Assembly (NCBI GenBank): GCA_002964805.2
Contig: PUDQ02000003.1
Span: forward strand, 2,108,001-2,172,000
Length of the DNA: 64,000 bases
DNA from: Trametes villosa
Taxonomy: Eukaryota; Basidiomycota; Agaricomycetes; Polyporales; Polyporaceae
Direction: 5' to 3'
The notes below the pieces were generated by a model that was given only the letters and a program-made list of their open reading frames with translations, ran no database searches and was not told the origin of the DNA. The position numbers and the translations under genes were made by a program. Each line of letters opens with the position of its first letter. Position 1 is the stretch's first letter. Positions 24,613 to 36,388 of the stretch are shown here, in pieces.

Positions 24613-27180
24613 TTACTCAGTGTTCGTGTCCGAACGCATCGTCGCGAAGAACTGCAGCGGGAGCGGCGACAGCCGCTCCCCCGGACTACGCAAGTCCTGC
24701 AGCGCGCGCCGCGAGCCGGGTGGCGACAGCGCCGACGACCCCGCGCCGGGCGTGCGCGAGCGGCGCGACGGCGGAGAGGGGTACACCACGCCAGGTGGCA
24801 TGTCCGCCTCGACGTACCGCCGGCCGGGCGTGCCGCTGCGGTGCGGCACGGGCAGCGGCTCCTCGCGCGTCGGGATCGGGAGCGGCGCACTGTGCGGGAT
24901 GGGCACGGGGCCCTTGTCGGGGACCGGCAGCGGGTTCCTGTGGGGGACGGGCAGGGGGCCGCTCGACGGCGAAGCCATTGGAAGGGGGTTATTTTGGGGG
25001 ATAGGCAGGGGGCTTCTGTGGGGGACGGGAAGCGGGTTGTCAGGTGGGATCATGGGGAGTGGGTTTTGTGAAGGAATGGGAAGCGCGCTGCTCGAGGACC
25101 CTGGTCGCATCGGTGGCGTGAGCGGTATGAAGCCCTCAGGGTAGTGCATCTCAGGCAGTGGAGGGATGACGGGAGATTCGTCGTCGTCATCGAGGTATGG
25201 TGGTTTGTATGGACCAGGTCCAACTGGGGCGACCATGGGGTGGTACCCGGGAATCTCTGTCCGCATCACGATGATGTCCGAGTCCTGGGGAGCTGGGGTT
25301 AATGGTCGCGGATTGGTCTCTGGACTAAGCAGATGGGGATGTGTGATCTGAGTCTTGGTCGACGAACGGCTAGTCGACGGTGTCGACTGCATTTCATGTC
25401 AGCTACTACCTCTCTCACCTAGTACACATGCAGACGCAACTCACAGGTGCTTCAACAATGATATCAGGGATCACCGTCTCCTTCGACGGGCCTCTTGACG
25501 GCCTTTTCCGATATCGATTCTTGAACGCCCTCTCCAACGGCGTCGTCGGCGAGCCCGCCTGCTCCGCACTCCCGCTCGTCCCCGCCGTATCCTGCCGCTC
25601 CGCCATCTCAGGCCTCAACGGCGGCAAGTCCTCTCTCGGCCGCGGCCCGCGCGGTGACGTCGGCACGCGCTCGCGCTTCACCCAGCCCCACCGCAACACA
25701 CGAACGCACGACGTCAAATCAGCGCACCCGCGACGAGTTCAGAACGCGACGTACGTCCTCTCGGCTGCGCGCGCCGCGCGACTTGCCCCGCGGCGCGACG
25801 AGGTCGAACTGCGAGATGCTCGTCGACGCCTTCGATTGCGGTGAGAACGGCCGGTAGATGTTGCGTCCGGCCGGGACGGTGACGGGCCCGCTCTGCGTCG
25901 CGTTTGGGTTGATGTATACGTAGTCGCGCCGGGGCGGCATCGTTTCGGGCTGTGGTGGCGGCGCTTCGGGAGGGGGCGCGGGGGTTGTTGAGCGTGGTGT
26001 CACAGGCCGAGAAAGCTCGTGGGGAGGCGGGATCGGGATCTCCCCGCTGGCGTCCTCCAATGGGATCCAGCCATCTGGAGGAATGTTGACATCCGGGTGC
26101 ACTGGAGAGGGGACGGGGTTGTGTATCGGGATCGGCGTGGGGACATCTCCAGTTCCGACAGGTCGTGCACTTGGAACGGGCATCGTCATGGGAGTTCCAG
26201 CTCTTGAATGCGATGGGGAAGGCAAATTGAGCGGTGTCGCCACCGTAGGGACTGGTAATGAAGCAGCAATGTGAGCAGCATCGGAAACACGGTGACTAGC
26301 CCTAGATGCAGTCATCCTGGGCACAAGTTAGCATTCCACTACATGCGATGAGCGATCGACATTCGGCGCACCTGGAAGGAGGTCTTCCCGGAGGACCAGG
26401 CGTTTGAACACGAATGCCTGGGGCAGGTGTGCGGCTGCGAGGGTCAGGAGCAGGCGTGCTAGCCCGATATCGAGAGGGCGCAATCTCACCCTCCTCGTCC
26501 TCTACCTCCTCCACGAGCACAGGTCGCTTCCCATATGTTCTTTCAACACCCTCATCCTCTATCGCCTCCTGGTATCCCATATCCTTCCCCCGGGAGAAAC
26601 CCTCCTGGAAGCCCTGCTGCCTACCTTCTTCTCGTGCACGGCTCATCAGCTGCTGCTCCCGATACCTCCGCGCGGTCGAGCGCGCGCGCGCGGCCTCGGC
26701 CTCGGCCTCCAGCTTCTCCTGCTCCAGCTCGTTGATGATGTCCTGCGCGCGCGAGATCTCCCGTTGCGCATCGTCCAAGCGGTACTTGTACAGCGTGAGC
26801 TCCTCCTTTGCGCGCGCCGCGTCGCTCTGCGCGAGCATCGTCGCCTCGTGCGCCGCCCGGAGCTTGCGCAGAACCTCGACCAGGCGCCTTTCGTTATCGT
26901 CCGCACGGCGCGTCTCGCTCTCGAGCCGCTCCGTGGTCACTGCGATGATGGTACGTAAGCTGCGCGTGTCCTGGTACTCCCTCGACATCAGCCGCGAGAG
27001 CAGCTTCGACGGCGCCCCGGAGTGCAGCGAGTCATGCTCGCGCTCGCCGCGCGGCGCTCCGCGATGACGCGAGAGGCTGCCAGACGAGCCGGAGGAGGAG
27101 TGGAGGGACTTGGTGTGGCTGCTGTCGGTGCGCGAGGGCGTGCTCCCGGTCGAGGGAGAGGCGGACCTGGAGGAGTTCAT
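24613..27180 (-). CDS. Coiled-coil and proline-rich protein, function unknown
   Basis: Four exons (27180-26372, 26316-25755, 25675-25445, 25386-24613) give 791 residues. The order is a Ser-rich N-terminus; a long coiled coil (about residues 70-200) rich in Glu/Arg/Ala; a QQGFQEGF.RGKDMGYQEA segment; a disordered Pro-rich centre; and a C-terminal array of short repeats of the type NPLPMP/PLPIP (about residues 590-720). No catalytic domain is seen. Proteins of this build often act as scaffolds, but that is only inference. Exon 3 uses a GTACGT donor before it and an AAG acceptor. An alternative acceptor (GAG, six bases later) also keeps the frame, so the exact border is uncertain by two residues. 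Confidence 0.7.
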
Positions 27181-28888
27181 GCGGGGGAAGGGGAATTCGC
27201 GGCTGCGGCGATGAGCGCAATGCGCATAGGTGCGGGCGCAGCGATGCGTACCGGTTGTCCTCGTCTACGATCCGGGACATGGGGTGAGGTAAAGGCGGCA
27301 GTCGGTAGGCTAGACGAGGGGGAGCGCAGCGCGGGAGGAGGCATGGGCAACGAGGAGCGTGCGCGGCGTGTTGAACATCGCGGCCCTGTTAATGAAGACG
27401 CGTTCGGGGATCGGTCGGTTCTTTGTGCGAAGAGGCCGGCGCTGCTGCTGTTTGGTGTGGCGGCAGTCGAAGGCGTTGCAGCGGCGTGGTTTCCGCGCTC
27501 CGACTTATCCGTGCGTGGCTTACACGTGTCGATCGATCCGCCCTATTGAGCATCGACGGTCGATGAGGTCCGTATGACGAGCTGCAGTCACCTGTGAGTA
27601 CAGCGGACAGATTCGGAGCATGATAGCTGGCCTCGGAAGACGTACTTCGAGAGAGACCCGTGATGTGGCCATGGGAGACCCGTGAGAGGCGTCTCTGCGT
27701 TTGAGTGGCAGGTAAAAGAAAGCCAGGAGTATCTAGCTGTTCCTCTTCTATATGTGTGTGCACACCCCGTAACCAGGCAGAGATTACAATACACAAACAG
27801 GTTGATGACGAGCTCACCTTACGTTCAATACGTACATTTTAGGATGAATCCTTGTAGCCTTGCTGTGCGCGGCACTTGCAACATCGCCACGCATCCGTTC
27901 GTCGGCGACTGTAGAGCCTTACACAGGTCAGAGGACCTAGCACTTTTTTTGACTTGTCATTTAGGTGGCGGGTGAACAGAGCAAAGTCTGAGTGAGTGCG
28001 CGCCGCACCGCAGCGGCACTAGTACTACTAGTACTTACACTAGTACTTTCCAAGTTGTGGCGTCACGTTAGCGCCCGGCGTTCAGTAAGTGGCGCCCACC
28101 TCACTTCTCTTTCGCCGACGTCCATGGTCCCCAGCCCGTGGTCCTCTCTTGTTAACATCGACTTCGACGCTCATCTTGACACTCTCAATAACTCTAACAT
28201 GACCTTACTGGTGCAACAGTACTACTGTGCTTGCGAGTCTACAAAGTTGTCCAGTAGACTGCAGCAGTGGTCGTTCCGAGAACGAGTCAAAAAGTCGAGA
28301 CAGTACACGTACCCACAAACCTGACAACCGCCCAGCTTATCCGGCTAAGAGGCACCACTACGTTGATATATGGCGTTTTAGGGCTCTTATGCGTTCACTG
28401 CGTGGCGCTCATTTAGGTTCCTTTTTCGTCCACGCCTTCTCTTCCTTCACCAGAATCTGACTCAACTCCGCCAGCACCGCCATCTGCGGCCGCTGTGAAT
28501 ATCATCAAGGCCTAGCGCGACAGCAGGGATGTCCCTCTTCACAAGCGGTTGCGCACAATGCATACGCTTCTAGGTTAAAGACAGGACAGCCCAGCCGCCA
28601 TGTTGGACGTCAAACACCGCCTCGATGGTCCCGAGGCCCAATGGGATATTCTCCTATCGCATCGGCGGTCGAGCCCTTCCTGCGTATGACACCCCGAAGG
28701 AGCATGGATTGTTCGAAACCACCTTCTGGTTGACGGCGCAGCATTCCGAAGCCTTCGAAATCCAAGGACAGCCGCATAAGGCGCTGGGCGGCCTCCCAGG
28801 CCTTACAATCTGCGGAGTTCAGGCAATATGCCCCGCAAATGCACGGCCCCGTGGTGGATTGTCGTGGCATCTCTCACAGCCGTGGCAG
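27181..28888. other. Divergent upstream region, no gene seen
   Basis: This 1.7-kb stretch lies between the start of the coiled-coil gene (minus) and the AAA ATPase gene (plus), so it must hold both promoters. A cluster of ACTAGTACT words occurs at about 28018-28048. No exon or RNA gene is recognisable. Confidence 0.4.
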
Positions 28889-28895
28889 TATAAAG
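28889..28895 (+). promoter_or_regulatory. TATA box of the AAA ATPase gene
   Basis: TATAAAG, 58 bp before the chosen ATG, followed by a pyrimidine-rich tract typical of fungal transcription starts. Confidence 0.5.
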
Positions 28896-28946
28896 TCAAC
28901 CGCGTCGCGCTCAACTCGCCCCATTTCCCCTCTCCCTGCCACCACC

Positions 28947-31626
28947 ATGCGCAACTACTTCTCCCGGTCGCACTCCACGCGTCTATCCGCCGTCAACCCC
29001 TTCTCCGAGAAGCAGTATCATGAGACCAGGCCCCTGAACGGAGATGACGGCAATAGCGAGGACGGAGTCGCCGACATCCCCACCACCCTCCTCCCGCCGA
29101 ACCTGAAGATCAAGCGCGTCGATCACTTCTGGAGCACCTGGACCAAGGCTTGGAAGTACAGGAACACCGGCTCTAGCGTCGTCGCCGAGGCGGTACGCCC
29201 GGTGGGCAACGGGACCGCCAACGACCCGTGGCAGAACTTCTGCTTCGTCGTCGTGCGCAAGTTCCCGCAGCACAAGACCGAGGAGGAAGAGATCAAGTAC
29301 AAGATCGTGATCAAGAGTCAGTACCTACTCAAGGCGTGCAAGGATGTTATCGGGGACGTTCCTGGAGTGTCCTGGACTGCGGAACCTCTCGAGGTACACG
29401 TCGCCTCCTTTGTTCACTCGGTCTACCTAATGATCACTAACGTCTCGCAGCTTGAACCGCAGCTCCTGCTCGCGTTCTTCCCGCAACTCGAGGAGCACGA
29501 GAAGCGGCTCCAGGCGAAGAAGCGTAGCCAGCTAGAGGACTACGTCCTCTCCTCCCTCCGCGTCCTGCTCGACTACCTCCGCAAGGACTACTGCGCGACG
29601 CTCGAGCGTATCGCGAACCTCACCGCGCACGGCGAGATCACTTTCGAGCTGCTCTACGCCATCCTCGTCCCGCGCACGATCATCGTCACGGAGTGTCCCG
29701 TCACGGGCGAGACCCGCGCGCTGCAGCTCCGCGCGGTCAGGCAGGGCAAGCTGGGCACCACGAACTCGTCCATAGCCTTTTGGCGCTTGCTCTGCGACAG
29801 CGTCGACTCGCTCGAGGAGGCCGTCCACGGGCGCAGTGCCAACAATAACGGGGGCGCGCCGCAGGGGAATCCGACGCCGACCGCTAGCTCGGCGCGCACT
29901 CTTGGAGTGCGCGAGAAGTCGTTTGGTCGTGTTGAGACCCGCATCTTCATCGAGCCGTTCTCCGGCACGAAGAAGATTAACACGCTCGCGGCGTACCCGC
30001 TCAAGTACAGCCATGACCCGGATGCCCTGAAGGAGATGCTGCTCGAGCGGGGCCGCAAGTGGGCGTCCCTCAAGGGCATCCACCACGTCCACTACCAGGG
30101 TACCGCCGCGTTCCGAGTCGGGTCGTCCTCCATGCAGAACATCATCAAGTACAATGTATGTTGCACGGTCGTTGTTGATGCGCATATACTCATCCCCTCC
30201 CCAGGTTGACTCCCGCATCATGATTGACAGAAGTGCGATGCTCCCCGGCTTCTCCCCATATGACCGCTCACAATGTTCTGTCACAAGGGAACTTCCTGAG
30301 GCTGAACCCGAACTACGCCCGCCCGAAAGAGAGCCAGAGCGAGCTGGACCAGCGTGCCGAACAGGCGAGCATGCGTAACCACGGGCTGAGGCACACCAGT
30401 GCCTACCACCACCAGCACGACGGCAGTAAGTGGTCATTTCCCACCACGTAGACACCCGACTCAACCGTCTCGCTGCGAAGTGGACGCCGATGTCGACCAG
30501 TTCGAGTCAGTCTTCACTCTCGACGTACGATCTAAGACGCACGCGGAGGAGACGGCGCTGAAGGACGAGGATCTTCTGCTCGCCTCCCCGATCCTCTACG
30601 GGTACAGTCTCTCCGACAAGATCTGGCGTAAGCACCACCCCTTCCCGTCCTCAGATTGATTGCTGACTTTGCGATGTTCTCCCGCATATAGTCGAGTTCA
30701 ACGTCCAGCACGTCCAGCCGATCGTCTGGAACGAAGAGGCGTTCGCGAACCTCGTGCTCGCAGACGACCGCAAGGACCTCCTGCGCTCGCTCGTCGACGC
30801 GCACAGCATCGATCTCGGGTTCGACGATTTCGTTCAAGGCAAGGGCCAGGGCCTCATCATCAACCTCTTCGGCCCGCCCGGCGTCGGCAAGACGCTCTCT
30901 GCCGAGGCGACGAGCGAGCGCGTGCACCGCCCGCTATACGTCGTTGGCGGTGGGGACCTCGGCACGAAGGCGGCGGACGTCGATGCGGAACTGACCAGGG
31001 TGTTTGACATTGCTACGAGCTGGAAGGCGATTGTGCTTATTGACGAGGTATGCTGGCGGTGTGCACGGGATAACCTAACGCGATGCTCACTAGTGGCTTG
31101 GCATGACAGGCCGATGTGTTCCTTGAGCGTCGTTCGCTCCACGACCTCGAGCGGAATGCCATGGTCGCCGTCTTGTAAGCACCCCCTCTGATGTTCACCA
31201 TGCTGCCTCGTCTCACTACTTGCCCACAGCCTTCGGCACATCGAGTACTACCGCGGCATCCTCTTCCTCACCACGAACCGCATCACGGCCTTCGACCCCG
31301 CCTTCCTCTCGCGCATCCACGTCGCGCTCCACTTCGGCGAGCTCTCCCTCGCCGCGCGCAGCCAGGTGTGGCGCGCCTTCCTCCGCAAGGCCGGCATCGC
31401 GCTCCCCGGCGGGTCCGACGCGGAAACGCAGTTCGTCGCGCGCCTCGCCGCGCGCGAGGTCAACGGGCGGCAGATCAAGAACGCGTGCCGCACCGCGCAG
31501 TCGCTCGCGCACAGCCGCGGCCAGCGGCTTGCGGTCGAGCACCTGGAGGAGACGCTTGACGCAATGGAGGACTTCAATGTCGAGTTCGCTGCTATGATCA
31601 AGGCGCAGGCACGGGGTTTTGACTGA
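28947..31626 (+). CDS. AAA family ATPase with fungal N-terminal domain
   Basis: Eight exons (28947-29393, 29451-30155, 30205-30232, 30288-30425, 30481-30627, 30692-31047, 31110-31174, 31230-31626) give 760 residues. The ATG at 28947 has a CACCACC context. The C-terminal AAA module carries Walker A GPPGVGKT (549-556), Walker B IVLIDEAD (ending about 609) and sensor/Arg-finger text LTTNR..AFDPAFLSRIH. The N-terminal 450 residues resemble the region found with this AAA type in many fungal proteins of unknown role (DUF7025-like). Such proteins couple ATP hydrolysis to remodelling of a partner that is not known. Intron 1 (57 nt) is in frame and has no stop, so its retention would simply insert 19 residues. 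Exon 3 is only 28 nt. Confidence 0.85.
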
Positions 31627-31891
31627 GAGTTGACGTTGCAGGCCCGATGCCAAGGGGTGGAAGGTGAGAATGAAGATGACAGAAGTGACCACGCAATGTA
31701 ATATACTGTTCGATCCGTAGGATATGTGAACGTTCATGCCGGCGATGGTGTCCTTTTGGCTGCTTTCGTAACTTTCATGAAGGAGCGATACTAGCTGTTT
31801 GCTCGCCTGCCGCATGGATGCGTCAGGGGGAGGAGCATTCATGCATCACGGTCGGGCATACCTGTTGTGTTTTAACACCGCTTTCTGCATC

Positions 31892-31963
31892 GCCCGTTTA
31901 GCTCAGTGGTAGAGCGCGCCACTCGTAATGGTGAGGTCGGTTGTTCAATCCAGCCAATGGGCA
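31892..31963 (+). tRNA. tRNA-Thr (anticodon CGU)
   Basis: A full 72-nt cloverleaf. The acceptor stem GCCCGTT/AATGGGC has one G-T pair, the D arm is GCTC/GAGC, the anticodon stem CGCCA/TGGTG encloses loop CTCGTAA with anticodon CGT, and the T arm GGTTG/CAGCC encloses TTCAATC. The internal A box (TAGCTCAGTGG) and B box are intact. No intron. No T-run follows it; the next tRNA starts after only 4 nt. Confidence 0.92.
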
Positions 31964-31967
31964 CTTC

Positions 31968-32045
31968 GGCGCTATAGTGTAGTGGTTATCACTTGGGATT
32001 CTGAAGAGTGTTCCCAAGACCCAGGTTCGATCCCTGGTAGCGCCT
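31968..32045 (+). tRNA. tRNA-Gln (anticodon CUG) with a 6-nt intron
   Basis: The acceptor stem GGCGCTA/TAGCGCC is perfect, with the D region TAGTGTAGTGGTTATCAC typical of eukaryotic tRNA-Gln and a T arm CCAGG/CCTGG around TTCGATC. The anticodon stem TGGGA/TCCCA encloses 13 nt instead of 7. Removing six bases next to position 37 leaves TTCTGA plus one base, with anticodon CTG. TTTT at 32045-32048 serves as the Pol III terminator for the pair. Confidence 0.88.
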
Positions 32046-32048
32046 TTT
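32045..32048 (+). terminator. Pol III T-run after the tRNA pair
   Basis: Four T residues directly after the tRNA-Gln acceptor stem. None separates the two tRNAs, so one transcript could carry both. Confidence 0.6.
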
Positions 32049-32250
32049 CCATCCAAGCTTCTTGGAGGTCTTTTTCTCTTTTGTGCCCAATCTCGAGATC
32101 AGTCGCAGACCATGATATCTGCTAGGTTTGCTTATCCTTCGAATCTGACGACTGCTGGAACGTCAGTAGCACGAATTCGCCGGGTAGCATTACAAGGCGC
32201 AGGAATCCTGCAGGTACACATAGTACGAACTAAGACATGAGATCACTACC

Positions 32251-33365
32251 CTAGACGTTCGTCCTCGTTGCCGAGTCAAACGGGAACTGGACGACCGTGA
32301 ACCCGCTCACCAGATTCTCGTCGCTCGGTGCCTCCTTGCTCCCCACGACCGCGGCATACACCGTGCCCCGCAGCGCCGCCGGCACCTGCGTGCGCCCGCT
32401 CGCGTCGAGCGCGCTGTAGAGCACCTCGCGCCCGTCCAGCCACGCGACCCACGCGGTGCCGCTGTGCGCGCCTTTGGGGCCTGCGTAGGTTGCGGTGACG
32501 TTGCTGCCGTGCGCGGGCGTGGAGGATGAAAGGGCGAGCGCGGGGAAGGTTGTGATGGGGAGGGGGGCGTTCGTCGAGGGGCAGCTCTTGATGAAGGGTG
32601 CTACGTACTCGCGGGTCAGTAAGGTATACTTCTGTACGAATGAGGGAGGAAGTACCTGCTAGGGAGTACGCGCCACTGGGAGTGAGGGGCACCTCGTATG
32701 CTCCGTTCCATGGCTGGAGCTTCATGACAGACGCCGCGACCCAAGACGCCTGACGCGCCTCTGTAGCCAATATCGACTAGAATTCGAAAGCATGATCAGC
32801 GGAGCCCAAGGACGGTAGAACGACATACGCACGCCAGCGGCCGTCAAGTAGCTCGGGTTGTTCGCGAGGAACTGCGCGCTCCCGAGGTACGCGGACGCGC
32901 CGACACTCTCGAACACCATCGACATCGCAGCGAACGACTTCGGGCTGTCATACGGGCTGCAGTGCGGCGTTAGCGTCCATACTAAGGCGCAGACGGAGAA
33001 AGGAGCGCGCACAAGGCGTATTCGCAGGGCTTGACAGCCTTGTCGCCGAGCGCGCCGGCGAGGAACTGGACGTGCGTCGCCTCGTGCTCCATGATCTGCA
33101 CAAAGCGGCCGTAGACCCAGGCGGGGAGGCCGTCCTTCTCGAAGTCATGCGCGGAGTATTTGGAGAGGCCTTGGGAGTAGAACGCGTTCTCGAGGTGTTC
33201 GAGGGACAGCGCGAAGTTGAGCACATCTGTGTCTGCGGAACGGGTCAGCTTGGGCGTGAAGCGCGAGAGCGTTTGGATCGACGTACTGCTAGGGGCCGCC
33301 GGGGCGGGCGCAGCAAATACTGCAGACGCGGCAGTGAGGGCCTGGAGCGCGACCTTTGCAAGCAT
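32251..33365 (-). CDS. Secreted ferritin-like domain protein
   Basis: Four exons (33365-33013, 32956-32833, 32776-32656, 32600-32251) give 315 residues. A signal peptide (about 1-19, ending in an Ala/Pro-rich stretch) precedes a four-helix ferritin-like domain of the kind seen in desiccation- or stress-related proteins (Rds1-like). Metal-site-like motifs are EHLENAFY and IMEHEATHVQF; the helix with AAGSILATEARQASW is also typical. The C-terminal 120 residues form a beta-rich tail. Iron or redox function is assumed from the fold and not shown. For intron 2 the donor GTGCGT is chosen over the nearby GTATGT, because only it joins to the SILATEAR frame. TATATATA at 33468-33475 is about 105 bp upstream. 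Confidence 0.8.
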
Positions 33366-33467
33366 CCTGTAGGCAGTACGGAGGTAGAGACCAATGAAGC
33401 GACGCGCCGGGGGGACGATGGACGAGACAAGCGTCGACTCCGAGCAGTACCCTCAGCCAGTGGTAGC

Positions 33468-33475
33468 TATATATA
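33468..33475 (-). promoter_or_regulatory. TATA element of the ferritin-like gene
   Basis: TATATATA on the minus strand about 105 bp before the start codon. Confidence 0.45.
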
Positions 33476-34090
33476 CGTGCGCGAGGTGACAGGTGGGCGG
33501 CGGGCGGCGGGCGGCGAACCCTCCGACATGCCCGACCTCGAGTACGTCTTCTGCGGAAATTGGCATCCCTGAATGGGTTCGAGGGTTCGATCGCAGCGTA
33601 GGACGCAGTTCATATGCTCTAAGTGCTGACTGACGGCGTCTGCATGTGCGGCGTCCTCGGGGACGGAGCGGACTGCCGTTAACGGCGCTGGCGTCCTCAC
33701 GAGGTCCTGTCTACGACGGACCGGCGACTTCTGCGAACGTAGCGGACGTCAGTTGGAGGCAGTCACCGGACGCAGAGTAGACAGCCCGCTATGCTTACAT
33801 GAAGGAGGACGGAGCAGAAGGATTCGAAGTGTCTCCTTCTGGGCACTCAAACGCCGCGAGGCAGCGTGCACTTTCGGGCTTCATCGATATTTCTATAGCG
33901 GAAGCAGCGGTTTCATTTGCACGAGGTTCCGTGCTGCGGAGTGGTCATGATATTTTTCAGATTTCTCGCACATATTGTCGATACGCGCTACTGCTCTAGT
34001 GGTAGGGGATGATCACAGTCCGGCGTGCGACTCTCGAGTCTCGGCGGAAGGCTGGCGTTGAGTATGTGGTTGAGAGAATTTCCTCTTCCG
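33476..34090. other. Intergenic, no gene seen
   Basis: About 600 bp between the ferritin-like promoter and the first unit of the tandem array. No coding signature. Confidence 0.4.
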
Positions 34091-35061
34091 GCATACAGGC
34101 GAGCGCGCACGGACCATTCCACGTGGGTACCGGGCGGCCCACAAAATCCCGGAAGCAGCGATCTTGCACCGTTATACGCTTCCTTCTCCTTGCACACTCG
34201 CGCGGAGCCTGCCTCGCAGTGCGACGCGTGAGACTGTCTCCTAAGTCCTGTTGTCCGACGGACTGCCGAGATGGTATGTGTACTGGAGCGGGGCAGCAGG
34301 CCGCCCACGGGCGGTCAGGATCCATACCTCCTCAAGCTCTTCGAGCAAGGCTCGGATTGACTGGACGACCTCTCTCGGGAGGAACCCGCGACGAGTGCGC
34401 GGCTCTTGTAGTACTAGTACTACACTGTCTCCCCGACGGCGACGCTGTCCCCTCGACGGCATGCTGGACGAACCTCCCCTTGTCACTATGTCCAATCGGC
34501 TCTTCCTCCGGTATACCGTTGGTACATCCGGGGGCAGCGGGGGCTGCCTCCCCGCTGCGAAGGCGGCTCGAGCGCGGTTTCGGACTCGTCGGGCCACCCA
34601 GCGAGGCGCGCAAGGCTCGTCCTGCACTCTTGTTGTGTGCGTGCCGACGATCGAGGACGGCCAAGGTCACGCGCGATCCGTCGGGCGTCCTTGTGCAGTA
34701 CTCGTGCAACGTTGCTGGCGGGTCACAGGGACGAGTGCCGCTGTGTACGACTCGTCCAGTAGCGGACTGACCCGCGTGGTCGGTGGTGTTTCGTGCGGCT
34801 CAGCCGACGTTTCGTGCAAACGTCTGTCTCATCCCGTCAATGACGGGTCTATGGCCTGTGCAGACAGTAATTGCTCGTGTCGCCGTTCGACGTCGTTGAG
34901 CACGAGGGGCATGGCTGGGCAAGTCTGTCTGAGGTTCGTCAGGTGTGGTTAGTGGACGGTTTGGCGGTCATGGGTAACAGATACGAACATCTTCGAGTTG
35001 TCGTGCATTACCCGGGCTGCTAAACCGGCCGTTGGCCCGCTACCAGAATTTTTGGAACCCT

Positions 35062-35076
35062 CACTCTTCGCGAGTG
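35062..35076 (+). other. Tail hairpin of array unit 1
   Basis: CACTC TTCGC GAGTG: a perfect 5-bp stem 15 bp after AATTTTTGG. Confidence 0.6.
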
Positions 35077-36023
35077 TTACTACCGCCGCGGTGGTGATGT
35101 TCTATCTCTTCAATAGAGACTCCGTCGATACAACATGACGTTACTTGCGAGTTTCGGGTGCGGGAAATCAGCAGGCTGACTGCAATCGCTGATAGCATCG
35201 ATTCGGAAAAGGATCGGCGTCCAGCCACTGGCGTTCAGTAGCGTCGATCCCCGCTTACCATTTTGAGCCCCAGCGCACGGACCATGCCACAGCTCTACAA
35301 AAACTCGTCGAGGTGCGTTTCTTTCCCCCACCCGCTTCTGCATCACCGACGAACATCGGTTCGCTCGCGCACCCTATCGACCCAGCCCCCGGTGTGCCCT
35401 GTGCATGTCTGGGACAGTGGGGCTCGCCCCCCCGCTGTGATCGCGGCTCGAGGCTCCTCGGCAGACCGTCAGAATCGCGCAGCATGGCGAGGGGACTTCG
35501 GTCCTCGCGCCGGCTGCGCGTGTTGGCGATTCTCTGGACGGCGCGCGAAGGTTGCACCTTCGCGCCCACCACGCTACTCGACGCGCGCGTCGAAGACGAT
35601 CCCGGGCGGCGATCCTGTCGGCCGCCCGGGTACTACTGTGATACGCGCCTCGAGCGACTCGATGTCGCTCGGCGTTACTTCGTGAACGACGAACGGGACG
35701 CACGCGTCCCCGGTCGTCACAGCAATGCATTCGATTACCTGCCCGCTCCGGCGTGGCAAGACCAACCTGTGGAGAGACCCCCGCGATCCGTCGCGGGAGT
35801 ACAAATCGGACGGTGGCGAGAAATCGTCGCCGACGTCTGTGCGGGCCAATGCACGGAACTGGCCTGTGGTCGCAAGATATCGTTGGGTACGAGGGGTGCT
35901 GCGAGTTTGACCGACGTTCGTTTGGTGTGTGGCTGGCTGGTGGTTGGATGGCAGGGAGGGTTTATGACCTTCTGCGTGCCTCCGGCTTGCCGTCGGCCTG
36001 CAGACACAATTTTTGGAATCCTT

Positions 36024-36040
36024 GCACTCTTCGCGAGTGC
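36024..36040 (+). other. Tail hairpin of array unit 2
   Basis: GCACTC TTCGC GAGTGC: a perfect 6-bp stem at the end of the unit. Confidence 0.6.
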
Positions 36041-36381
36041 TGCGTTTCGTTTGTTATCTGAGGCCTGGCTGTGATGAGTCCACGATTGAATGTATCGTAG
36101 CTCACGGGCGCCGTGCTTCAGTTGGTTATAATCCCATGTCTGCAATAAGTTCAATGTTGCTCCACTTGTAGTAGCTCGCATCAGTAATAACAAGAACGTG
36201 CAGCAAAAGTTATAGTCTTCCTGCAAGCTCATAGGCGCCAATCGCGAAGTAAGGAGAGGCTGATTGCAACCATCGATTGAATCGATACGGAAAAGGATCG
36301 GCGTCGAACTGCGGGCGTTCAGTAGCGTCGATCATCGCATTGCCATACCGGGACTTAAGCGCACGGACCACTACGAAGGTG

Positions 36382-36388
36382 TATAAAA
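36382..36388 (+). promoter_or_regulatory. TATA box in array unit 3
   Basis: TATAAAA 21 bp after the start of GCACGGACC, followed by a pyrimidine-rich tract. The same spacing holds a near match, TACAAAA, in unit 2 at 35296. Confidence 0.4.

Noticed and set aside
34241..34627. Minus-strand frame in array unit 1 with a helical-looking Glu/Leu-rich segment
   Set aside because: The corresponding segment is absent from the other units, so it is probably part of an insertion specific to unit 1 and not a conserved protein.
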